From assembly GCA_944326765.1 (NCBI GenBank), contig CALVFE010000005.1:1-49332 (forward strand): a stretch of 49,332 nt of DNA, written 5' to 3'. A program made the translations under genes and the position numbers. The stretch is from an uncultured Elusimicrobiales bacterium (GTDB lineage Bacteria > Elusimicrobiota > Elusimicrobia > Elusimicrobiales > Elusimicrobiaceae). Below the pieces are notes generated by a model, which had not been told where the DNA came from, ran no database searches, and saw only the letters and a program-made list of their open reading frames with translations. Below, in pieces: positions 15,075 to 22,901 of this stretch (position 1 is the stretch's first letter; each line of letters begins with the position of its first letter).

Positions 15075-15962
15075 TTATAAACACGGACACCATACTTTTA
15101 ACGCGCGGGGTTCAACGGAGATTTCCAGCTGGTCTTTCGTCCGGCGCGGTTCTCCATCGACGTGGTAGATGATTTCGCCCGGCAGTTGTATCCGTGCATG
15201 GCTGACGTGGGCGGTTTGCGTAAGCCCAAAAGGACGCCAATTGTCCGTAAAAAAAGACGGCGCTGCCAAAGCCAGTTTCCATTTGGGGGCGTTCGATACG
15301 ATTACCATGTCTAATTTGCCGTCTGTCAGGCTGGCTTGCGGCGCAATTTTAAAATTGCTTCCATATTGCCGTCCGTTGGCAAAAACCAGCGTCAATGGCG
15401 CGAAGGAATGCGTTTCTCCGTCCGTTTCCACTGTCAGCGTTTTGGGAGTGTAAGTGAAAGCTGTTCTGGCGCCGATCTTAAAATAAGGCCACATTCCGCG
15501 TGCGCCATTTTTGCCCTGCTGCATAAATTGCCAGGCGATGTCGGCCTCTATGCCTACTCCCGCCAAATTCAGAAAAAGTTCGCCGTTGGCGCGGCCGGCG
15601 TCGCATAAAATGACGCGCGGTTTCTGCAGGCGCGCCAAGGCTTCTTCAAACAGCATCGGCATACCCAGTTCGCGCGCAAACCCGTTGCCGGAACCGTTGG
15701 GAATGACTCCCAACGCAGTTTCCGTTCCCGCCAACCCGCGGGCGGTTTCATTAAGGGTGCCGTCGCCGCCGATGGCGATAGCGGCGTCGTAACCGGCCAG
15801 TACCGCCGCGCGCGCCAGTTGGGTGGCGTGGCCGGGCGCCTGGGTCAGGCGCATATCGGAACCCGGAAAATTAATTTGTATGGCTTTGGCCATAGATTCA
15901 ATTTTTTCCGGATTTCCTTTCAGTTTGCCGCTTTGCGGGTTTAAGATAAAAAGAATTTTCAT
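15075..15962 (-). CDS. Diacylglycerol/lipid kinase family protein (YegS/DagK type)
   Basis: 295 aa, standard length. The N-terminal NADK-like domain shows NPQSGK near residue 8, the nucleotide loop AIAIGGDGTLNETARGL near 62-76 and PNGSGNGFARELG near 87-98. The C-terminal beta-sandwich ends with DGEPRR near 270. The family phosphorylates diacylglycerol or a related lipid at the inner membrane and recycles it for phospholipid synthesis; the exact substrate cannot be read from the sequence. Its ATG overlaps the stop of the upstream membrane protein (ATGA). Confidence 0.9.
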   Translation of the reverse strand: MKILFILNPQSGKLKGNPEKIESMAKAIQINFPGSDMRLTQAPGHATQLARAAVLAGYDAAIAIGGDGTLNETARGLAGTETALGVIPNGSGNGFARELGMPMLFEEALARLQKPRVILCDAGRANGELFLNLAGVGIEADIAWQFMQQGKNGARGMWPYFKIGARTAFTYTPKTLTVETDGETHSFAPLTLVFANGRQYGSNFKIAPQASLTDGKLDMVIVSNAPKWKLALAAPSFFTDNWRPFGLTQTAHVSHARIQLPGEIIYHVDGEPRRTKDQLEISVEPRALKVWCPCL

Positions 15963-16306
15963 AACTTTTTAAGGGTATCGGGTTCTTTGTCGGCGTTTTT
16001 GTTTTCCGTCAGGGCTTCATAAATGCGTTCGTTTTTGAGCAGCCCGTTGCCGACGCCGGCAATTTTTCCGCCCGCCGCCAAAACAAACACCATAAAGATG
16101 GCAAAAAGCCCTATATTAACTACGGTGCTGATGCTTTTCATCGGGATTTGTACTGCCCCGTACGCGGTATTTAATTGCAGGTCGGCCAGCTGGAGAACCG
16201 GAACGACGGCGTTGCCGTTTACGAACACTTTATACATTCCGATAAGAGAGAAAAAAATCAGCAAAAGCCCGGCGCAAATCAGCAAGTAACCAAAAATTTT
16301 ATTCAT
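15959..16306 (-). CDS. Small membrane protein, two predicted helices
   Basis: 115 aa; not recognised. AAGGAG lies seven bases before the ATG. Hydrophobic segments at about residues 6-27 and 62-82 are separated by a 35-residue loop, and the C-terminal tail is charged (KNERIYEALTENKNADKEPD). It lies between a HAD phosphatase and the lipid kinase with overlapping or short junctions, so it is co-transcribed with them. A role in the inner membrane linked to lipid turnover is only a guess. Confidence 0.75.
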   Translation of the reverse strand: MNKIFGYLLICAGLLLIFFSLIGMYKVFVNGNAVVPVLQLADLQLNTAYGAVQIPMKSISTVVNIGLFAIFMVFVLAAGGKIAGVGNGLLKNERIYEALTENKNADKEPDTLKKL

Positions 16307-16325
16307 AAAACGCTCCTTTTCACAA

Positions 16326-17024
16326 TTATAACAAAACAGGCAGTAAATCCGGCAGGCCGGAAATTTTTAAATACGGCGGCGTATCGGGTTCGGGCATTTC
16401 TTCGTGCTTCCAATTAAACGGGCTGGGCAGATAAGCGGCTTGGGCTCCGGTTTGCAGCGCGGGGAATACATCTGATTTTAAGGAATTGCCCACCATCAGC
16501 ACTTCTTGCGGTTTTGCCCCCAAGCGCACAAACAAGGCGCGGTAGGCTTCGGGGGTTTTGTCGCTCACGATTTCTACATGATTAAACAGGGGCATTAAGC
16601 CGGAGCGTTTTAGTTTGCGTTCCTGATCCAGCAAATCGCCTTTGGTAATTACGGACAGATTGTATTTGCCGGTTAGTTTCTCCAAGGTTTCTTTGACGCC
16701 GGGCAATAATTCCACCGGGTGCAAAATGAGCCGTCGGCCGATTTGCAGTATCTCCTTAACAGCAGCCGCCTGCGCGGCGGCGGGTAAGTTTTCCAGGGCG
16801 GTTTGCACCATGGAAAGCATAAAACTTTTGGCCCCGTAGCCAAACGTTTCCAAATTATCCATTTCCGTTTGAAAAAGTTTATCGATCGCTTCTTCCCGAG
16901 AAAAGCGTTTTGCCAGCAAAAGGGCGAATTCTTTTTCGGCCTGGCGGTAAAATTCTTCATTTTTCCAAAGCGTATCATCTGCATCAAAACAGACGAACCG
17001 AATGTTCCGTGCGGCAAGAGGCAT
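16326..17024 (-). CDS. HAD-superfamily hydrolase
   Basis: 232 aa. I start at 17024 because GGAG lies seven bases before that ATG; an in-frame codon at 17120 would add 32 residues with no homology-like features. Motif 1 is FDADDTLW (nucleophile Asp plus acid/base Asp), motif 2 is the Thr of SVITKGD, the motif 3 lysine lies near 150, and motif 4 is MVGNSLKSDVFPA. The cap is an alpha-helical C1 type between motifs 1 and 2. Members dephosphorylate small phosphorylated metabolites; the substrate is unknown. It is first in a minus-strand operon with the small membrane protein, lipid kinase and SNase genes, and divergent from alaS. Confidence 0.88.
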   Translation of the reverse strand: MPLAARNIRFVCFDADDTLWKNEEFYRQAEKEFALLLAKRFSREEAIDKLFQTEMDNLETFGYGAKSFMLSMVQTALENLPAAAQAAAVKEILQIGRRLILHPVELLPGVKETLEKLTGKYNLSVITKGDLLDQERKLKRSGLMPLFNHVEIVSDKTPEAYRALFVRLGAKPQEVLMVGNSLKSDVFPALQTGAQAAYLPSPFNWKHEEMPEPDTPPYLKISGLPDLLPVLL

Positions 17025-17106
17025 TTTTTTCTCCGTCGGAAGGCGCGCAGAGCGCCCCCCGTATTTGATATACTTTATTATATATGTTTTAGAATAAGAA
17101 GGTTTT

Positions 17107-19719
17107 ATGAAAACAAGCACAGAAATCCGAAACGGTTATTTACAATTTTTTCATTCCAAAGGGCTGCCGATTATCGCTTCCAGCTCGCTGATTCCTCATT
17201 CCGATCCGACTTTATTGTTTACTTCTGCCGGCATGGTGCAGTTTAAAGCGAATTTTTTGGGGATAGACAAATCCCTCAAAAACGCTACCACCTGTCAAAA
17301 ATGCGTGCGCACGACGGATATTGACAGCGTAGGTTTTACCGAACGGCATCTGACGTTTTTTGAAATGTTGGGTAATTTTTCGTTTGGCGATTATTTTAAG
17401 AAACAGGCCATTGCCTGGGCGTGGGAATATCTAACCAAAGTGCTTGAAATCCCGGCGGAAAAGCTTTCCGTAAGCATTTATAAAGGCGGCATCGCTCCGC
17501 GCGACGAAGAAGCCTATCGGGAATGGCTGAATTACGTTCCCAAGGAGCGTATTTTTGAACTGGGTGAAGCGGATAATTTTTGGACGATGGGCCCCACCGG
17601 GCCGTGCGGGCCGTGTTCGGAAATCTATTACGATTTCGGCGACAAAGGCTGCCAAAATCCGCATTGCGATATTACCTGCGACTGCGGCCGCTATGTAGAA
17701 ATTTGGAACCTGGTGTTTACGCAGTTTGACCGGCAGGAAGACGGTTCTTTCAAACCCCTGCCGCACAAAAACATTGATACGGGCATGGGGTTGGAGCGCT
17801 TGTGCATGGCCATGCAAAAAGCCAAAAACGTGTTTGAAACGGATCTTTTTACTCCGCTTACTTCTCAAGCTCAAAAAGACTTGGGGATTAAAGGGCAAAC
17901 CAAAGAGGAAATTTCTGCTTTGCGCATCATAGCCGACCATGTGCGCAGCTCCAGCTTTTTGATTGCCGAAGGCATTTTGCCTTCTAACGAAGGGCGCGGT
18001 TATATTTTGCGCCGTTTGATCCGCCGCGCCGCGCGTTATGCCAAATTGATGGGGAACGATAAGCCCTATCTCTATACGCTGGTTCCGGTGGTACAGTCGA
18101 TTTTTGCCGGTTTATATCCGGAGATTGATAAAAACCTTTCCCATATCCAAGATGTGTTAAAACAGGAAGAGAAAACCTTTTTAAAAACATTGGTAACGGG
18201 GGAAGAAAAATTGGCCGAGCTGCTGGCCTGCTGCGGCCAAACGCTGCCCGGCGAAGAAGCCTTCCATCTGCACGAAACCTATGGTTTTCCGCTGGAACTG
18301 ACCCAAGAAATCGCGGCTTCCCGCGGAGTGAGTGTGGAGGCCGCCGGTTATGAAAAAGCCAAAGCCTCGGCGCAGGAAAAGAGCCGTTCGTATGCCGATG
18401 AATTTACCAAGGGAAAAGCCGTAATGATGCAGAAAATCGAAAACGGCTATCCGGCTACGCGGTTTACCGGGTATGAAACGTTGGAAGACGAAGCGGAAGT
18501 GTTGGCTTTGCTCAACGAAAAATTTGAACTTGCAGACGCGCTTTGCGGCGTCGGGTACGCGGTGTTTAATCAAACGCCTTTCTATGCCGAGTCCGGCGGG
18601 CAAGTGGGCGATAAAGGAGCGGTGTTGGCCGACGGGAAAGAAATTGCCCAAGTGGAAGATGTACAAAAACCGTTGGGAAAGGTCTATTTGCATAAGGTAA
18701 ACGGGACGCTTAAGAAAGGAGAAAAAGTAACCCTGCGGGTAAATGCCGCTTTGCGCAAACGCTGCATGGCCAACCACAGCGCCATTCATTTGGTAAACGC
18801 CGCTTTGCGGCAAGTGTTTGGCACGTCGGTGCACCAGAGCGGTTCTTATGTGTCGCCGGAACGGTTCCGTTTTGACTATACGCTTTCCAAAACGCCGTCG
18901 GCTGAAGAATTAAACCGCGCTTGGAGCATTGCCAATCAAGCGGCCGAAAACGCTTTGCCGGTTACTTGTCAGGTACGTCCGCTTAAAGATGCGGAAAAAC
19001 TGGGAGCGGTAACCCTACTGGGCGAAACGTATGCCGATCCTGCCCGTTTTGTGATGATGGGCGGCGATTTTGAACATTCGGAAGATAAATACAGTTTGGA
19101 ATTATGCGCCGGTACGCACGTCAAGAACACGGCCGAGGTAATGACGGTATTGGTGCTTAAAGAAGGTTCCGTTTCCGCCGGGGTGCGCCGCATTGAAGGG
19201 GTGGCGGGATACGCCGCCTTGGATTATTTAAAAGCGGTTAATTGCCAGGCTGATGCGTTGGCCGGACGATTGGAAGTGCCCGCCAAAGATGTGTTTACCC
19301 GCGTGAGCGCCATTATGGACGAATTAAAAGAAGTTAAAAAGCGCTACACTCAATTCCGCGAGAAAACACTGGCGGCGGGCGGTATGAACGAGATAACGTT
19401 TACGATGAAAAACGGTTCTTCGCTGGTAATTCGCAATGCGGACGGCGCCGAGCCCAAAGAACTGCGTACGATTGCCGATACCGTAGCGCAGAAGTATAAA
19501 CAGGCATTGATCATTGTTACCTGTGATAAAGAAGGGAAACGTTCGTTTGTGGTAAAAATGGTTGGCAAACTTCCCAATACCGATGCGGCAACGGTGGCCA
19601 AACAAATTGCGGCGGATTTAAACGGCCGCGCCGGCGGACGGCCGGATTTTGCCCAAGGCGGCGGCGAAGCCAAACGCCCGTGGCAGGAGTTGGTCGGTCA
19701 GCTGAAAGAAACTTTATAA
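17107..19719 (+). CDS. alaS: Alanyl-tRNA synthetase
   Basis: 870 aa, close to the bacterial norm of about 875. It charges tRNA-Ala in the cytoplasm. The class II catalytic core is at the N-terminus (SSLIPHSDPTLLFTSAGM, then GNFSFGDYFK). RSSSFLIAEGILPSNEGRGYILRRLIRRAAR marks the end of the aminoacylation and start of the tRNA-recognition domain. The editing domain has zinc ligands in HSAIH near residue 560 and CAGTH near 665. The C-Ala domain ends with GGRPDFAQGGG. A Cys-rich patch (CDITCDCGR) lies in the core. AAGAAGG stands five bases before the ATG. The gene is alone and is followed by a strong terminator. Confidence 0.97.
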   Translation: MKTSTEIRNGYLQFFHSKGLPIIASSSLIPHSDPTLLFTSAGMVQFKANFLGIDKSLKNATTCQKCVRTTDIDSVGFTERHLTFFEMLGNFSFGDYFKKQAIAWAWEYLTKVLEIPAEKLSVSIYKGGIAPRDEEAYREWLNYVPKERIFELGEADNFWTMGPTGPCGPCSEIYYDFGDKGCQNPHCDITCDCGRYVEIWNLVFTQFDRQEDGSFKPLPHKNIDTGMGLERLCMAMQKAKNVFETDLFTPLTSQAQKDLGIKGQTKEEISALRIIADHVRSSSFLIAEGILPSNEGRGYILRRLIRRAARYAKLMGNDKPYLYTLVPVVQSIFAGLYPEIDKNLSHIQDVLKQEEKTFLKTLVTGEEKLAELLACCGQTLPGEEAFHLHETYGFPLELTQEIAASRGVSVEAAGYEKAKASAQEKSRSYADEFTKGKAVMMQKIENGYPATRFTGYETLEDEAEVLALLNEKFELADALCGVGYAVFNQTPFYAESGGQVGDKGAVLADGKEIAQVEDVQKPLGKVYLHKVNGTLKKGEKVTLRVNAALRKRCMANHSAIHLVNAALRQVFGTSVHQSGSYVSPERFRFDYTLSKTPSAEELNRAWSIANQAAENALPVTCQVRPLKDAEKLGAVTLLGETYADPARFVMMGGDFEHSEDKYSLELCAGTHVKNTAEVMTVLVLKEGSVSAGVRRIEGVAGYAALDYLKAVNCQADALAGRLEVPAKDVFTRVSAIMDELKEVKKRYTQFREKTLAAGGMNEITFTMKNGSSLVIRNADGAEPKELRTIADTVAQKYKQALIIVTCDKEGKRSFVVKMVGKLPNTDAATVAKQIAADLNGRAGGRPDFAQGGGEAKRPWQELVGQLKETL

Positions 19720-19740
19720 AATGTCGTACTAAAGATTTAC

Positions 19741-19769
19741 AAAATGCCCCGGCCAAACCGGGGCATTTT
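19741..19769 (+). terminator. Terminator of alaS
   Basis: AAAATGCCCCGG-CCAAA-CCGGGGCATTTT, a near-perfect symmetrical hairpin flanked by A and T runs, 21 bases past the alaS stop. Confidence 0.92.
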
Positions 19770-19854
19770 CTTATGAAAGAATGTCGGATTTGGGCGTCGG
19801 CCAAAGCACCAGAGAAATAATTTTTAACAGCGAAGAACCTTTTTCCTGTCTATA

Positions 19855-19871
19855 AAACCCGCTCTCGCGGG
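19855..19871 (-). terminator. Second copy of the tRNA-Tyr terminator
   Basis: On the minus strand CCCGC-GAGA-GCGGG is followed by TTTTATA. It is a shortened copy of the terminator at 20041-20063. Confidence 0.65.
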
Positions 19872-19878
19872 GGATAAA

Positions 19879-20036
19879 TGGTGGTAGGAATTCGCCTTCC
19901 GGTAATTTTCCTGACGGAAAATTCCTGCAGGCCGGACTCGCGGTTTTGGCCTTGCGCACTTAGCAGGTGCAAACCAAAACATCGCTCCGTCTTTCGAATC
20001 CTAACGCAGGCAAAGCAGTTTGCCTGCTTTCCTACC
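19879..20036 (-). ncRNA. tRNA-Tyr-bounded RNA-like cassette without a tRNA body
   Basis: On the minus strand this 158-base stretch starts GGTAGGAA and ends TTCCTACCACCA, the acceptor stem and CCA of the neighbouring tRNA-Tyr, and its own terminator copy follows. The inside is not a cloverleaf. It holds hairpins GCAGGCAAA/TTTGCCTGC (20006-20027), GTTTTGG/CCAAAAC (about 19943-19980) and AATTTTCC/GGAAAATT (about 19904-19923). It lies downstream of tRNA-Tyr on the same strand and could be co-transcribed. It may be a duplicated tRNA gene whose body was replaced, or a small mobile element. Confidence 0.4.
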
Positions 20037-20040
20037 CAAA

Positions 20041-20063
20041 CAAAACCCCCGCTCTCGCGGGGG
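20041..20063 (-). terminator. Terminator of tRNA-Tyr
   Basis: Minus strand CCCCCGC-GAGA-GCGGGGG followed by TTTTG, just past the tRNA 3' end. Confidence 0.8.
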
Positions 20064-20068
20064 ATAAA

Positions 20069-20155
20069 TGGTGGTAGGAATAGGATTCGAACCTATGTAG
20101 GGCGTAGCCCGACGGTTTTACAGACCGTTGCTTTTGACCGCTCAGCCATCCTACC
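20069..20155 (-). tRNA. tRNA-Tyr (anticodon GTA)
   Basis: An 87-base class II tRNA with encoded CCA. The acceptor GGTAGGA pairs with TCCTACC, the D arm has GCTGAGCGGTC, the anticodon stem ACGGT/ACCGT closes the loop CTGTAAA giving GTA, and a long variable arm (CGGGCTACGCCC) is followed by the T arm GGTTCGAATCC. It decodes UAC and UAU. Confidence 0.96.
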
Positions 20156-20226
20156 AAAACCGTTAAAAACACCGGGAACTGAAAGCCCCCGGGCATTAAC
20201 TGTTACTTAAACAACTAGGTAATAAT

Positions 20227-20255
20227 ATTATAACAAAAAAATTATTTTGTGTCAT
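20227..20255 (-). promoter_or_regulatory. Promoter of tRNA-Tyr
   Basis: Minus strand ATGACA (-35, 20255-20250), a 17-base spacer and TATAAT (-10, 20232-20227). This is the one promoter in the window with both boxes close to consensus. Confidence 0.75.
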
Positions 20256-20321
20256 CTCTCTTCCTCTTTGCCTTTTGCGTGCAGAAACTACGCTTTACGT
20301 CGGGCAAGAAGTTCACAAAAT

Positions 20322-20330
20322 TGCTAAAAT
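20322..20330 (+). promoter_or_regulatory. Extended -10 of mutS
   Basis: TTGCTAAAAT region: the TAAAAT hexamer is at 20325-20330, with TGC before it. The ATG at 20337 lies where transcription should begin, and no Shine-Dalgarno sequence is present, so the mutSL message may be leaderless. Confidence 0.5.
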
Positions 20331-20336
20331 ATCACT

Positions 20337-22901
20337 ATGCAAAAGACTAATGCCACCCCCTTGATGAAACAATACTATGATATCCGGGCTAAATACCCGG
20401 GGATTGTTTTGTTCTTCCGGTTAGGTGATTTTTATGAAATGTTTGACGAGCAAGCCCGCGAAGTAAGTGCGATTTTGGGGCTCACGCTTACCCAGCGGCA
20501 CGGCATTCCCATGTGCGGAATTCCGTATCATGCGGCAAACAATTACATCGTACGGCTTCTTAACGCCGGGAAGAAAATCGGCATTTGCGAACAAACTAGC
20601 TCGGTAATGGATAAAAACACCAAGCTTTTTGAACGCAAAGTGACGCGCGTGATTACTCCCGGAACGCTTATGGAAGATACCCTGTTGGACGCCAACCAAG
20701 CCAACTATTTAGTGGCGTTGATGGTTGGGAGCAACGGATGGGCGTTGTCTTGTGTGGAAGTATCTACGGGAGAATTTTGGGTCAATCAAAACGATAAAGA
20801 TCCCACCCTTACCAATTTGGCCGCGGCTCTGGCGGCGATTAATCCGTCGGAAATTATCGGGGACAAAGAAAGTTTGGCGCAGCTTAAAAATAAAATCGTC
20901 TTGCCGGGAACGCTGACCCTTACCGAACGACCCGCTTTCGACGGCGATTATACCCTGCCGGCTAGTTGGCCGGCTTTAGGCGCTTGGGAAAATAAGAAAA
21001 AAGCGCTCGCCTGCGCCCTGCAGACGATGCAGTATTTAAATGTTACCGAACCCAGCTTTAAAACGGTTCTGATCCCCTCTTACCGAGAGCTCAGAGAATG
21101 TTTGCAAATCGATGAAAACGCGGTCGATGCGCTGGAGTTGGTCAAAAGCCAGGAAGGCGGCCGCAAAGGAAGTTTGTGGGCACTTCTGGATAAAACCCAG
21201 ACGGCCGTAGGAAGCCGCAAACTCAAAGAATGGATTTTGCATCCGCTGATGGATCCCGGAGAAATTTCCCAACGGCAGGAATGTGTGGAAGCCTTTGTAA
21301 AAAATCAGGCTGCCGTAGCGGATTTGACGGCGCTTTTAGAAAATATATCCGATATCGAACGTATTATGACGCGTACCGCTACCGGTACGGCGTCTCCGCG
21401 GGATTTGTCGGGGCTGCGCCAATCTCTTTTAAATGTGGATCCGATTTCCCGCTGGTTTGAAACCTATGGGAAAAGCGTCGCCCCTCATCTGCAGGCCAAG
21501 TTTGTTCAAATTTTTCCGGTGCTGCAAAATATGGCACGCGTTTTATATGAGGCGATTGATGAAAATCCGCCGTTGCGCTTGTCAGACGGGCATGTGATTC
21601 GGCAGGGATACAATGCCGAACTGGACGAATTGCGCTCCCTTAAAACCAACGGCAGCAAATGTATGGAAAAAATTTGCGCCCGCGAACGCGAAAAAACCGG
21701 GATTGCTTCTATGAAAGTGGGCTATAATTCGGTGTTTGGGTATTATTTTGAAGTAACCAAAACCCATATTGACAAAGTGCCTTATTCCTATGTGCGCAAG
21801 CAGACGCTGGTCAACGCCGAGCGGTTTATTACCGAAGAACTCAAAGAGTTGGAAGATAAAATTTTAAATGCGGAACAGAAAATTCTGCGCTTGGAAAGCG
21901 CTCTGTTTGATGAAGTGCGCAAAACGCTGGCGGCACAAATCAATGATTTAAAAGCGTTTGCGCAAATCGTATCAGAATTAGACGTATATGTAGCGCTTGC
22001 CCTGTGTGCCATGAAAGGAAATTGGACAAAACCCGCAGTGGATCACGGCACCGAAATCCATTACGAGCACGGCCGCCACCCCTTGGTGGAAGCCACCTTG
22101 CCCGCGGGCAGTTTTGTACCTAACAGTTTGGAAATTGGTACGCCCCAAAATCAGATTATGCTTATTACCGGCCCGAATATGGGCGGTAAGAGCGTGTTTC
22201 TGAAACAGACGGCGCTATTGGTTATTTTGGCGCAAATGGGCAGTTTTGTTCCCGCCACTTCGGCGCGGATCGGCGTGGTGGATAAAATTATGACGCGGAT
22301 TGGCGCTCATGATGTTTTAAGCCGCGGAAATTCTACTTTTATGGTGGAAATGAACGAAACCGCTCATATCTTGGCCGCCATGACCCCGCGCAGTTTGATT
22401 CTATTGGACGAAGTCGGCCGCGGCACTTCTACTTTTGACGGCATTTCCATCGCTTGGGCGATTGTGGAATATCTCTACAAGCCGCACGGCGGACCGAAAG
22501 TGCTGTTTGCCACGCATTATTTCGAATTGGTGGATCTGGCAAACAAATACGAAAGCGTGTGCAATTTCCATGTAGAGGCCAAGGAATATAAAGACGCTTC
22601 CGGAGAGAGCCGCTTGGCTTTCCTATACCAGATTCTGCCCGGGCCGGCGGATCGTTCGTACGGGATACATGTGGCGGAAATTGCTGGTCTGCCGGCCGCG
22701 TGTACGTTGCGCGCCAAAAAAGTGCTGAAAGATTTGGAAGCGAAAAAGGGCACGAAAATATCCGTCAAAGAACAAGATATGGTAAAAGACCTGTTTTCTT
22801 CGCCCATTGTGGAAGAAATCAAAATGGCCGATACGGATCAGCTGACCCCGCTGGCCGCTTTACAGTTAATTTGCGAATGGAAGAAACGGATCAATGAGTA
22901 A
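20337..22901 (+). CDS. mutS: DNA mismatch repair protein MutS
   Basis: 854 aa, full MutS1 length. It recognises mismatches in newly made DNA and recruits MutL. The N-terminal mismatch-binding domain contains GDFYEMFDEQA, equivalent to the family's F-x-E motif, near residue 25. The connector, lever and clamp follow. The ABC-type ATPase has Walker A TGPNMGGKS near 615, a signature with STFMVEMNETA, Walker B LILLDEVGRGTSTFDG near 690-705 and the ATHYFEL switch. The C-terminal helix-turn-helix dimerisation region is present. The gene overlaps mutL by eight bases. Confidence 0.97.
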   Translation: MQKTNATPLMKQYYDIRAKYPGIVLFFRLGDFYEMFDEQAREVSAILGLTLTQRHGIPMCGIPYHAANNYIVRLLNAGKKIGICEQTSSVMDKNTKLFERKVTRVITPGTLMEDTLLDANQANYLVALMVGSNGWALSCVEVSTGEFWVNQNDKDPTLTNLAAALAAINPSEIIGDKESLAQLKNKIVLPGTLTLTERPAFDGDYTLPASWPALGAWENKKKALACALQTMQYLNVTEPSFKTVLIPSYRELRECLQIDENAVDALELVKSQEGGRKGSLWALLDKTQTAVGSRKLKEWILHPLMDPGEISQRQECVEAFVKNQAAVADLTALLENISDIERIMTRTATGTASPRDLSGLRQSLLNVDPISRWFETYGKSVAPHLQAKFVQIFPVLQNMARVLYEAIDENPPLRLSDGHVIRQGYNAELDELRSLKTNGSKCMEKICAREREKTGIASMKVGYNSVFGYYFEVTKTHIDKVPYSYVRKQTLVNAERFITEELKELEDKILNAEQKILRLESALFDEVRKTLAAQINDLKAFAQIVSELDVYVALALCAMKGNWTKPAVDHGTEIHYEHGRHPLVEATLPAGSFVPNSLEIGTPQNQIMLITGPNMGGKSVFLKQTALLVILAQMGSFVPATSARIGVVDKIMTRIGAHDVLSRGNSTFMVEMNETAHILAAMTPRSLILLDEVGRGTSTFDGISIAWAIVEYLYKPHGGPKVLFATHYFELVDLANKYESVCNFHVEAKEYKDASGESRLAFLYQILPGPADRSYGIHVAEIAGLPAACTLRAKKVLKDLEAKKGTKISVKEQDMVKDLFSSPIVEEIKMADTDQLTPLAALQLICEWKKRINE

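Larger units (their letters stand above)
19861..20081 (-). repeat. 31-base direct repeat carrying the tRNA-Tyr 3' end
   Basis: Bases 19861-19891 and 20051-20081 are identical, and similar A/C runs lie upstream of both. The unit contains the end of the tRNA-Tyr acceptor strand, its CCA and part of the terminator. A repeat of a tRNA 3' end is what tandem duplication or site-specific insertion at a tRNA gene leaves behind. Confidence 0.85.
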
